A stretch of 64,000 nucleotides of DNA from Chamaecrista fasciculata (Eukaryota > Streptophyta > Magnoliopsida > Fabales > Fabaceae): positions 250,617 to 314,616 of the forward strand of contig QANZ01007348.1 in the NCBI GenBank assembly GCA_003254925.1, in the 5' to 3' direction. Both the position numbers and the translations under genes were made by a program. The notes under the pieces were generated by a model. It was given only the letters and a program-made list of their open reading frames with translations, was not told the DNA's origin and did not search any database. Shown here piece by piece: positions 21,901 to 35,200 of this stretch (its first letter is position 1; each line of letters begins with the position of its first letter).

Positions 21901-24900
21901 TGAGAACGATAGCTGGATTATGCATTTCAGCAAGTAATGCTGTGAACCTAGCTTGGGTTGGTGCATTATTTCAGATTAGTTTATCTTGCGATGATTTATC
22001 AAGGTATTAAATGAAAAGGAATTTTATGCAAATAAAGTTCCCAGGATTAAGAAATGTCAAATATAATCACAACTCAGGAAACTGTTATTGAGACAACAGT
22101 TTCAATGAAAAAAAAAAAAAGTCTTCTACTTAGGGGACAATATATTTCAAGCTAAACCTACAATTATCCAAACCTTAGATGAAAGACAAAGGAAAAATTG
22201 TTACTTCCCAACAAAATAAAATAAATATTCCCAAGAAGTTTATCATTATGACAAATCTGTGTGATCAAATAGCAAGCAATAACAATAATTTTGCAGCCAA
22301 AACATTTTGTTTCTGAAGATTACATTTAAAAATCCACATAAAATGTAAGAAAAAAATATATTGGGATCCCATAAAAGGCATTTGCTTCTCCAAATATGTA
22401 TTCATAGATGCATGTATAATAAATCAACTGTAATGATAGGCATCAAAATGTTACCTGTCTCTCTGTACCAAGAAATCCTGGCATTAGAAAATCAAAAAGG
22501 GACCACAAGTCCATGATGTTATTCTGCAAGAAAATGAAATCCATTCATTTCATCACTTGTAATAGGTTTCCTTTCAAAAAGCAGACAAACTAGTCACCAA
22601 CCTGTATTGGCGTTCCACTCAATATCAAGCGGTGTTGGGCTCTTAACTGCTTTATAGCAAGTGTCACTTTGGACTTAGCATTCTTGATTATATGTCCTTC
22701 ATCTAAAATGCAGTAATTCCATTGTAGCTGACCCAAATAATCTATATCTTTACGGACAACATCATATGACGTTATGATGACATTATGCTTGCAAAAATTA
22801 TCTCGAAGACACATCCTCTCCGGCACAGAACCAACATATTGAAGTGTAGATAAAACAGAGACATCAATATACTTCTCTATCTCAAAAGCCCAGTGAGCAA
22901 CAAGTGTTGATGGGCAAATGATTAAAGATGGCAAAAGATTCTCATTCTCTTTTGGAGTTTGATGCTCCACTATATCCGAGGCCACAATTGCAGATGCTTG
23001 AAGTGTCTTACCAAGGCCCATGTCGTCACATAAAATTCCATGAAGCTTGAAACGTTTCAAGAAAGCCAACCAATTTATGCCTTCCTGTTGATACCTGGAA
23101 GCACAATAGCGATAATGTCAATTGTAGAAACTCATAAACAGTTTTATATATACGTGTGTATGAGAGCAAGTGAAAATGAAGTTTTATCAAGTTAAGGAAA
23201 GCAGAACAGTTTATTTTGGAGACCAAAATGGGGTTCAAGAGCATGAGAATTTCTGTCCCAATGAAATATGGGTATACAATTGAACATACTATAGTCAATT
23301 TCGTTTCAAAGTATTTGGAGACACAAGACAAAACTAAAGTCCATTTTTTTGGTGAAACTTTAAAGAGATTTCTATAAAAAAATAAAAAAATAAAAAAAAA
23401 TAAAAAATAAAAAAAAAACATTCAAGGTTAACAACTGAGGAACTGAAAAATTAATGTCAGCATCAGTATTATAATGACTATAGGATTGTCAAAATTGTTT
23501 TGAAAGGGAAATTTCAGACAGAAAAAAGAGCAAACAGCAGTATACCTTCTCAATGTTACTTTCAATTCAGTGCACAATTGGTAGTCTTCAATATGAGTGT
23601 TGTCAAGTAGTTGCTCCAAAAATTGCACATCTTCTGTGTTTCTAGATAAACCTTCCCCTATACCAGCAGGTGGAGGAAGGCCCCGTGCTAAAGGAAGTAA
23701 AGGTACAAGAGTGGCAAAACTATGTGTCACACTCTGTCTAACAGATTGATCACAATCACTCATACACCTAAGAAGTGGAACAACCAACAGAGGAGCATAA
23801 GGGACTAACTCTACACCCAGTCCCTGAACAAGGAAACTAATCAGCATGCCAGCTCCTTGCCGAGCATGTACTGATGAAGCATCTGCCAACATTGGGACAG
23901 CATTTTCAATCACAGCTCCCATGACTTCTAAAGTCATTGATCTGGCCATTGAAGTGATGCAGCGTGAAGCAGCTAGTCTAACAGCAACATGAGGATGCTT
24001 AACACACTTGAAAATGCTTGGGAGAAGTGTCAACAGTTTCGGCTTCAACTCGTTACTTAGCACAGGAGAAATAGAACGAACCACCTAAAGGAACAATTCA
24101 GGATTCACATTACTATATGATATTGCAAAGAAATAATTGAAATGAATATGGCAAAACTTTCAAGAGTTTATTAAACTACTGTAAGACCACCAATATCAAG
24201 AACGGATTCCCAGCCAAGAAACAATGCATATACTCCAAACAATACAAACAATAGACCTACAAGGCTGTTTATCTAAGTCATTTGATAAATTACTATTCAC
24301 CACACGCCCCCCAAAAAAAAATAGTTAAAAGAAATTACTATTCAGAATACTGTATGGGAGGACCATAACAATATTTTGCATCATCATTCAGCTACTCTTG
24401 AGTATTAGTGTTTTCTTACTTTAGTTTGTAGTAAGGTTCCTAACCTATATCATCAAATGATTATAAGTCTGCAACAGAAGATACTATTTAGAGAAGAAGA
24501 CAGCCTCCACTAATTGTTATTTCTTGTATTTTCCATCCTTCTATCCCTATGGTTCCGTTCGGTACCAATGAAAGTAGGGGTATGTAAAGTAAAGGCACGG
24601 AACCCAATACTTTCAGGTGTTTGGTATGGCAACTTGAGCTATGTAAAATGGATTACAATGTAAAGGCATTTACATTACATAGGCCATTTTTCTTTACTTC
24701 ACATTTCTAATGTAATCCAAGATTACCCAGGGAATTATGGTAGAATTCCTAATTTGCCCCTCTCACTCCCATCCCATCTTCTTCCCCTTTGATGACGGCG
24801 GATGGCGACGGCGGCGGAGACGGTGGCTATGCACGGCGGAGACGGTGGCTATGCACGGCGGCGACGGTGGCCGTGGACGGCGGCGACGACCACCGTGGAC

Positions 24901-27900
24901 GGCGGCGGAAGGAGGGAAGATGAGGAACTTGCTTAAATATTGTAAAACACTTTCCTTTCCCTCATCATTTTACTTTGTAAAACATTGTCCTTTCCCTCAC
25001 CAATTTGCTACCAAACGGACCCTATATAAATCTAAGCACTATGATTTTCAGAAGCCCTAAAGCCTCTACTACATTTTAATCATGGAACTGAAAAGAACAG
25101 GAATCCTGAGGCCCAATCAATCTAAAGTGATATAAAGGAAGGAGGGAAGATGAGGAACTTGCTTAAAACAAGAGAAACTTGCATAAATATGCTAAATATG
25201 CAAATCACAATATTGAAAATGGAGAAAATGTTTATGCTTCTACACAAGGGTGGATCATTGGATCCATGATCCATATATCGTCACATCCATCCTTACCCTA
25301 CTCAATCCATTAAAATTGAGTTTTTTTATTGGATAGTATAAAATTGAATCCAATATTTTAATATAGTTGTGGAAGGATTAAAAATATGAATTCAAAGATT
25401 AGATCTACGTATTTTAAATCAACCAATCAACACCAAACATCTTTCCATAACCCTCTATTATTTTTATTTCTTGAACTTTTCTTCAATTGTTCACTGAATT
25501 TAAGCTGCATCAAGATTGGATTAAGTTTTCAAGTTCTTTCAATGGTTTAAGATTTTTTTTTTAACTGCAACATCATTCAACTTTTAGTAGGATCAAATGT
25601 GCCGAATGTTTTACTAGTATTATATAGGCCTTTACAACATAAGCAAGTTTATCCATTTTTATTTAATAAAAAAATTGTAAGCAATCATATCTTCTAGCTT
25701 AAGTCACAATCTTTCAGATCATTTATTAATTTTTTATGGGAAGACTTTTGATTAATTGTGACAGCCTATAACATTTAATTTATTGAATTGTGCACCTTAA
25801 TGGTATGTTTGGCAAATGTAAATTTAGAAGGGAAAGTAATTTTTGGAGGTAATTGTTCTTTCAAACATATCAAAATTTTAAAAGAAAGTAATTCAATTAC
25901 CTCAAAAAATTACTTTCCCTCCTAAATTTACCATTTCCAAACACATTGTAAGAGTATGTTAGTGACTTTATCCACCCATTGTTGCTTGCTAGGCCATAAA
26001 GAATGAAAATCCTAATAATAGACACTCATGACTAAAATCTCGATAATTATAACAAAAGTCCAATTTTCAATCAAGTAGTTCAACTGACCAAAATGACAAT
26101 TAGAAAGTGAAGACACTAACCTGGATATTGTTAATTAAGGTTTGGGGATTGCTAACAGAATCAGTAACCAAATTGACTTGTTTTTCCAAACCAGCAAGAG
26201 ATTCAGTAGAGCTTGGCTTAAGCACCTCAGTAAGGCAATCCCACAACTTAGGAAGCTTATCAAATAATGAAGCACCAAACTTCTCACATAGATGCCTCAG
26301 TGACAGTTCAGCACCACGTCTACTAATAAAGCCCTCCATCTTCGATCGATCTTCACCAGCCAACACATGAACCTTTGACTTCTGTTTACCCAGAGGAGTT
26401 CCAAAGGACATAAGACCTTGGTCATCAATACTCTCCATGGATCTAATGTATTCAGCTTGAGGTGTCTCAGATGGATCCATACAAGTCAAGCCACAAATAT
26501 TCTTAATTAACTTGTCATTAGGGCAAGGCCGCCGTTCAACACAGTGACACATAAGCTCAGCAAGTGCCTCAGCTGACTTCATTTGCAGTATTTCCTCCTG
26601 CCATAATGGCATATATGTTATCAAAAGACTATGCCCAACCCACCTGCCCCTCAAAACAAAAGAGGAAAAAAAAATGTCCATGTACACTAGAAAACATTAA
26701 GAAAATAACCAGCACCTGCTCTCGTTTGATTGAAGCCATCAAAGGCAAAATAATTGGCGTGAGTCGCGAAGGAAATTCTGACATCCAGACAACTGCAGCT
26801 GCAACAGCTGACGAGACAGTAACATGCAAATTGCTCTGCAAATTGTACCATTGTCAGAAAACAGCATGCCAATAAAAAATATATACTAGTATAACTGCGG
26901 GTACAAAAGTGACATAGCAATCCAGTTATATTGACTAATTCAAGATAGACAAAGTCCTTTAAAAGCATACCTGAACACATTTTAAATAGCCAGAGGTTGT
27001 CAAGACTCTCTGTTTTGATGACTCAATTTCATCCATAATGTTTCTTCCCAAGGACTCATTCCCTACGCCATCATTAAACAACACAGGAACTTTTGATGCA
27101 AAATTTATGGCATCATCCACACTCAAGCTCTCCAACTCAATTTTCATAGTTGACAATAAATCATTAAACATATCAGAAGATTTCATAGCATTAAGCAATT
27201 GACCAGCCTCACTCCGCATCTTTGCATATGTTCTCGAAAGCTCAGCATAAGGAAGAAGTGAATCTTTCGTTGGGAAAGCAGGATCAGAACATGCCAATAA
27301 GTCCAGCAACCAATCTTTGAGATAACTAGGCACACCAGGAATAGCAGTAAGACTTTCAGATAAATGACTTCTTTTAGCCTCCTTGAACCAAGAAATAAGT
27401 ACCATGGATGCAACCTATATATGATAAGAAAAATATTAAAAGATACCAAAGAACGCAGAAGATTACAGGCATATATATGAGATCATTGTAACCGAAGTAA
27501 CAAAACACTACCTGACGCTGGACACCAGAAGAAGAGGTAAGGGCACTCCACAGTGGATCAATCACATATTGAACAGAACTTTCTGGCAGCTTAGAAGCAT
27601 AAATTCCCAATGCAGTTGCAGTTAACACTCTAGTATGAGTTACAGAAGTGTCCACATCAGCACCGACAACAATTTTGACAGAGCCCATAGAAACATCTCC
27701 ATTTCTTTCTTGTGGAATAATAATTCCTTTCGTGGAAACCACACCAAGATCCACACCAGATTCATTTTCAACCTTAACAGTCCTCATTTTAGCAGCTGCT
27801 CTAAATTGGCTTTTTCGTGGGAAGGCAATAGCCCAAAACATCTTTGAGGCATCTAATGCTGAACCAAATGGTGTAGATGCAAGTTCTACCCAAGAATTCA

Positions 27901-29227
27901 TGAAAGACCTTGCAGCTATCTCCAAGTCCTCCACTGGACACTGCCATCAATTAGGAAAGTAAACTCATAAATGAGAAAATAGAGAAATATGATACAAGAA
28001 AATAGTACAAACTCCAAACAACAAGGAACCATTTTACGAGATGAGAAGGGATGGATAACCGAGGACACTTCTATTAAACAATCTAATCATCGTAGACTTA
28101 AAAAGAACAATCAAAACAATGAACAATTCAAGTGTAATTTAAGCTCATAAACTAGATGCTTACGAGCATACTCAAGTTTACAAGTCTACCCAAAATTATC
28201 TTTGGTACTTACTGTCATATTTACATAACCTGAACTCTCAATCATGCCCAATTTTATGCATTAACTTGTGTGTTTGAGAAAAAAGGTATCAAAGCCTCCA
28301 GCCAAAAGTTTTATCATTTCCACCTTCATTCTTCAAACTAATTTTTTTTAGAGGTAGGCATGATGGGCGTGTGCTAAGTCTGAGCTCTAAGCCAATATGA
28401 CCAAAGGGATTTCACATTAAAGTCTAAAAGCTATGTTGTATTAAAAATATTGTGAGTAACTCCCTCTTAATGGATTATATACCTGAACAAGGAGCCTCCA
28501 AACTCTCTCAGAACAATGCAAGATAGCATCATTTGATTCCAATAGCAGATTCTGAAATACAACTTGAAGGGTATCACCAAGTATAAAAGAAGGCCAAAAT
28601 GAAGATCTAGAATGCTCAGCCATGCTTCTCTTGTATCCAGCTTCAAGCAGCCTCTCCTTCAATAAAACAATTTTGACAAACCATCACAAGGTGCATACCT
28701 TGTCAGATACAAACTAAATTACAAATATGTTCTCAGAAGTGCAGCAAGAGATACACGCTTCTCATATGGAATGAAGATAAATTACCAAAGTGCGAATTGC
28801 TGAATGTCGGACGGATGTGATGCTATGCCTCATAAAGGGCCATAGGCGTGGTGCCAACATTGAAAGCATATGAGGATTTTTGTCATCACCATTATTACCA
28901 ACACCACCAACTCCAATTAGATTAGTCATATCAGCGTCTTCCAATTTAATAGCTTTGTTCATAGTTGGGACCATCTCATCCTGAGAATAGATTTCTGCCA
29001 GCAGATTCATTACACTGAAAACAGAATCGAAACATATCAATTTATAGATTTAATACTATATATAATATAATGAAATTTGGTTTTGCTACAAACAGGAACT
29101 CCAAAGACTAAAGTTACTGTCAGTATAATGTTAACTGAAATAATAAAATTCCACTATTCTCTATGAAACTAGAATAAAACTAAGAGTCCAATCATATCTA
29201 GTCATTTTTTTTTTTGATTTTGTGTGT

Positions 29228-29258
<31 letters not shown>

Positions 29259-32200
29259 GGGNNNNNNNNNNNNNNNGGGGGGTAAAATAAAAGAAAAAAT
29301 TTCACATGGAGAAAACAACAAAATATGTGAAGGGTATCATCTCCTAAGGGAAGAAATGTTCTGTCAACTTTCTACAGTTGAAGGTGATACATTGCACAGC
29401 TTTAATAGCATTTGTTGGAACTTTGTTGCTAAGCAGACAAATTTTATTAGGTTCTTGGGCGAAAATGTTGACATAATAGATAGGTTGTACAAAAATCGAA
29501 GTCTAAGAGGCCTTTTGTCAACTTTTATGCACCCAAGCAGCAGCCCAATCTCTTTGACTCTCCAAATCCACAATGAAACCCTCTCAAAAAGAATTAGGCT
29601 TGCCTTCAATTTATCCACATTAGTGGGGACAGACATCCAAAGAAAGAGACTAGTATAGAGAACAGAAATGAATCTTTCAAGTACAATCCAGACTAATTTT
29701 GACCATTAAAGCGAATGATCAAGGCAAGCAGAAGTTCCAAGATTCACAAAGAAACAGAACAGACAGAGCAGCGACAACAGATTGCTAAATATATTCTGCC
29801 CTCTCTTTGCTTCCAAATGCTTTAAAATTCATGCAAGATTCCTCAAAGTTACACACAACATTCACCAGAAATTTCAAAGCATCCTATTCTGCAAGATACA
29901 GCCATCCTACAATGTAAGGAAAGTTGAGCAGCAGATTCAAAGACTTCCATACAAAAACAAACAGGTAGTTAGTGATGTTTGAGATTATAATATATATATC
30001 CAGTGGCCTTTACTTAACAACTCAGACATTGAGTTAAAAAATTTGACATAATATCAGAGCCTTTAAGATTTGGTACAGTAGAACTGTATTTTTCTACACT
30101 TGGAAGCTAGAAGTGCATTCCTTCACTTAACTTTAGGGCTTGTTTGGGAGGATGGTATTGGAGTGATGTGAGGTGGGTTGGGATGATTTAGGGGTCTAAA
30201 CCATTGATTATGAGTTTATAGATTATGAGTTTAATTAGAGAATGGGGTAGGGTGAGATATGATGGTTTACAAACCATCTTAAATCACTCACATGCTCAAT
30301 TTTCCAAACCCCCCAAATTGGGGGGTTTAGGATGGTTTGGAATAACTTTTAGTTCTCCTTTTAACCATATCATACTTTGAAATTTTTATAAACTTTGAAG
30401 ATCTTTTTATATTATCACTCTTTATTCAAGATTTGTTGTTTATTTCTAACGTTTGGTGATTAAATAATATACAAATTGTTAGCATCGTAAAAAAAACAAT
30501 GATATTAAGAGGCCTGCCAGGAATGGATGTATTAATGATATTATAATATCCAAACAATGGGGAATGATTTACCATTAGTTTTATTATTAAACTCCCAATC
30601 AATGGAATGGTTTATCTAACCCATCCCACCCCACCCCATCTCATCCCTTTCCACCCCATAAATGACCACCCCGCCCCACTCTCTTTAAAACACCCAATCA
30701 AGCCATTAGATTTTAAGTTGAAAAAGCCTTTCTCAAGTATCAATCCTAATCAGTATTGCAATCCAGAAAATGATCATGTAAATCGAAACTTAACAACTCC
30801 AAATAGATTTATCTAGTAAAACTGGAGTTATTAGGAGAAGAGTAAGACATTGAAAGAAATATTTACATAAATAAAAACCAAAGGAGTCGAGTTTATTTAT
30901 TCACAGTTGGATTGGGTGACACGTAAATGAAAATTAAGAGAAATGCCAACAGAGACAACCCTCCCAATAGCTGTGTTGTTAAGAGAGCTGCCAGGAATGG
31001 ATGTATTAATATCTCTAACACATTTATCTCGCACAAAAGTCAGTTTGGCTTGGAGTGGAGACCAAGGATAGGCTCATCATATCCAGTAATAGAATATAAA
31101 TTTAGAGAGAATGAGGGTGTAAGATATGAACACCTAAACTCGGTCATAGTTTCATAGAGGCTCTTACATCATCATCATGTAAAGAATAACTTTACCAAAG
31201 CTTACGAGAAAGTCCATAAATTATTTTATCAAATATTTCTAACAAGAAAAACGGATTGTAATTACTGAACGTTCCTATTAGCAAGATATCTAATCACTAA
31301 TCACACATTAGATAACCAGATATCCTAATTCCATTATCAAATGTGCTGATTTTAGTACAAAGTTAGAATCCCATATACTATTCAGAAAATTTGAAGAATA
31401 TGGATAACAAATTGAATGGCAAAGTTACAACTATACTAGCTTACATTATCTATCTACAACTTAAATGTTTTAAAAGCAATTGTTAACAATATTGATGAAC
31501 ATAAAGAAATATGTGAAATCAGACATGCATTTAAGTGCTACACCAAGGAATAGCATGTAAAGTGTTAGAAACACTCAACAAATCATTGCGAAAATTAACT
31601 GTGTGGGAAACTTAACAGATGAACATAGTCTTTATCATTATGCTGTGTCAACAGAAATGAAAAGTTAAAATGTAAATGAAAAGATAACTAATGAACTTTT
31701 AGCCTAACAAATACCTGCTAGTGGACGGGCTTAAGTCATCCAAATCAAGCAATATATCCCACAAAAGCATCACAATTGAGTGCAGTGTTTGACCCTGCAA
31801 AGCAACAATCGCAGCTGCAGCTGGTATTAAAGCATCAGCAGCAACAGCTCGGACATCATCATCCGGGTCCTGCAACCCATATTTGCATGCAGGAAGAACG
31901 TGTCCAAGCAACCCAGGAAGCATCTCCTAGTGTTTTCAAGATAACCATCAGAACAGAACAAAACATATCCTCAGTTTAAAAATAAGTGACGCTGTTTTAT
32001 CAAGAAAATACTAAACTTTCACTTGATATATATAGTACGAACAAGCTATTATTAGTCTTTTTCTTGCAATGCCTGATACAAACATCAAGGTTTGTAACTA
32101 TTGAAAGGAACAGCAAATTAGGCAGCAAATGAAAAATAGTTTGAAGAGAGCTTCTCATAGCAGCCCAGCAAGACCATCTATGATCCAGCCTATTAAACAA

Positions 32201-35200
32201 TCCTCCAACAAGCCTATAATCACTTATTCAAGGAGGAAAGGCTCAACTAAACCGGCTGAACCTGCTGAACAGCCCATAAGAGCACAGTTGCAATCACTTG
32301 GCATCATTCCCTCTGCCACATTCTGAGTGGCTGAGGACAGCTATGCCTTTTAATTATTTTCTATTTGTTATTTCTGCTTAATTGCTAGTTGGTTTCGCAC
32401 ATCCAGTCAGTTTCTATCCCAAGAACTGTCAATTCCTTTATCATGTTTTCTGATTCCCTTCATTTTAGCATTCTAGTTAGTGGCAGCTCATTATAAACAC
32501 GATACTACTCTCAGTTTTAATCATCAAGAATTTATGAGTATTGTCTTTTGATAGGAACTTAGGAAGTATGGGATGCCTATGTCCCACATTGAGTAGAATG
32601 AGATGCTCGGTGGAGTGCTTAAGTGCCTTGGTTTTCATCCTTCAACAGCTAGTCTGAGGGAGGTTTCCCAAGGTCACTTGGGTCTCCATCATCTTTCATT
32701 TGCCAAGTGTTTTAAGATTCTTGCACTTGTAGTTTACCTTTATCGCTATTCTTTTAGTTTGTACTGGGTTCTACTAAGTTCCTAGCTGAACCATGTTTCG
32801 TGTTTGAAGGGAAGAAGTAGAAGAACCTCCAAGGGGCATTGTACTGAAATGAGTCAAAATTAAATCTCTCCGTAGTTGGCCATTTGGCCTCTACAATCCT
32901 GTACTTAACATAGGGATGACTTGAATAGAGTTTTTGAAATCATAGCACCCCTTCATAATGTTCAAGAGTTTCTAAGGTTTCCTTTTTTAACTCTTTATTT
33001 ATTTTGTCCTTGGTAGACGTTTCAGTTCACTTCCAGTGGATTACTATTTCCTTCGAAGACTCTTCATTTACTTTGCTCACATCAAAAGCCAGCCTTATTA
33101 CCCAAGGGACGATCACCATAGATTCATAGCCACAATTAGATAAAGTTGAAAGCTCAACAAACAGATACTTCCTAGAAGCCTACTAAAACAATTATAAATG
33201 AACTAGTCATTTCCCAATTTGAGAAAGCTGGAACTAACCTCACCAACATGTCATGGGCATTTCACACCAATGAAATAGGAAACACCCATAAAGCATTAGA
33301 GATTTTTTGAACCTTCTAGTCTATTCAACACCACCATACTAAAGGCCTGCTATTACTTGTAAGAACATGATACACACAGCTACACACCCAAGGAAACAAC
33401 AACAACAACAATCAAATCCTTTCTACCACTAGATGGAATCGGTTACATAGATCATTTGACGCCAACATATTCTATCTTTGGACATTTCCACAATTAGCAA
33501 AACAAATATAATTTAATATGAGAAAAACAATAGTCACATACTGCTTACCTTAAGAAAAAGGGGGGGGGGGGGGTTCGGGGTTCAAAAATAGAGGAAAAAC
33601 TAAGCCCCCATCAAGAATGTCAAAAATCTCTAATCCAAATACTTCCAGCCACTTCATGGAACAAGAGAATATGGTTATTTGTCTTTGAACTTCTAAGACA
33701 TATACCAAAAAGATTAGGTGACAAAGCTTTTTAAGGTCCACAAGTCTAAAGCAAATCAATTGTATTATGTACAGTTGTCTAAACGAAGACCTTTGCTAAG
33801 GTGCTTTAACTTCCCAGAAGGACTTAAACAATAAAATAAAATAAAAAAACATTTGACACGTACTGCTAACTTGAGAACTCATGACTGACATAGAAGAAAA
33901 GCTGGGATCAAGGTAGTTGTCTTGCTCAGCTCAACAACCCATATCTATTATTAAGCTATCAAACATTTACATTTTCTACTTTTTCAAGAAACTAGCAACA
34001 ACTACAATAGACAAATGTACAGTTGAAGCAGTTACAGAGAATTATGGTTTGCAAAAGTAGCCAAGACACAATGATTTGTGATGAAGACAATCTATTGTTT
34101 CAAGATAACCAACTATCGAGAAAAAGAATATGCCTCCTAGATACACTACAAATTTTTTCCCCAACTTCTATGACCAACGAGAAGACATTATGACTATTTT
34201 AAAGTCCTCATCACATCACCTAAATTTGTAAGGAGCTTTGCTTATGCTCCAGCTTGGGGGAAGCATCAAAATAGTGTGAACAGAAATTATGACAGCACGA
34301 GGTACCAAGAATGAACAGTACCCAAGTTGTACTTAGATGAAGTGTGATATGTTATAGCTATAACATTCAAACAAGGCTTTTCTTTTGTCACTAAAGTCTA
34401 AGGACAGTATCAACATCATTTGGTGAGATTTTTTTACTATCAATCTTGTCCCTAATGTTCACAAAAATCCTCAAAGTCATCCTAAGTGCTAACATTATCC
34501 AAATTAGTGATACCCTAATTTGTCGGTCAAAGTGCCAAACTATCTTAGTATTTGATCCAATTTCATGAACTGAATGCAAAAATTAAGGGTCTGTTTGGTT
34601 TAAGGAAATGTTTCCGGTTTTCATTTTCTGTTACTATTTCTTAAATTCTATTTTCATTTCTGAATTTTCAATATTTAAGAAACATGTTTGTTTTATAAAG
34701 TCAAAAAATCGTTCTTATTCATATTTAGATTAGGTTAACTTGAAGAATGCAAATTTTTATGTACTTTTAAATTTGATTATTACTAAATGATGATATTAGC
34801 ATGAATAAATAGTTTATTTTTGTGTAAAGTTGCAAAATATCACAAACTCATTTTTGGAAATACTGGAAACGTCCTTTTGACATTAACATTTCTAGAAAAC
34901 ATTTTCATAAAAAACTGTACAAAACACATTTTTAGTGAAAATGAAAACACGAAACAGGGCAACCAAACAGACCCTAACCTATTTTGACAATAGAAATGTC
35001 ACAATTTCATTCGTAATTTCATAAGACCAAGGAAAAAAAATTGCACGATCAAGAAATCAAGTTAATATTAAAACAATTTGGCAACATAATCAACAAATTA
35101 GATTTTTTTTAATCACCAATTAAGTTGATAATTGCATTTAGGACCAAATTGAAGTTTTTTATGAAAACATTAGGGATCAAATTAACAGGAAAAATTTAGA

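Noticed and set aside
24737-25060. 107-codon Arg/Gly-rich frame as a gene in BTAF1 intron 17
   Set aside because: It is low-complexity CGGCGG sequence inside a MITE, with the frame running past the element's end.
29224-29658. 144-codon frame starting in the GT/G tract
   Set aside because: Its start is the microsatellite and N run; the remainder has no motif and lies in a BTAF1 intron.
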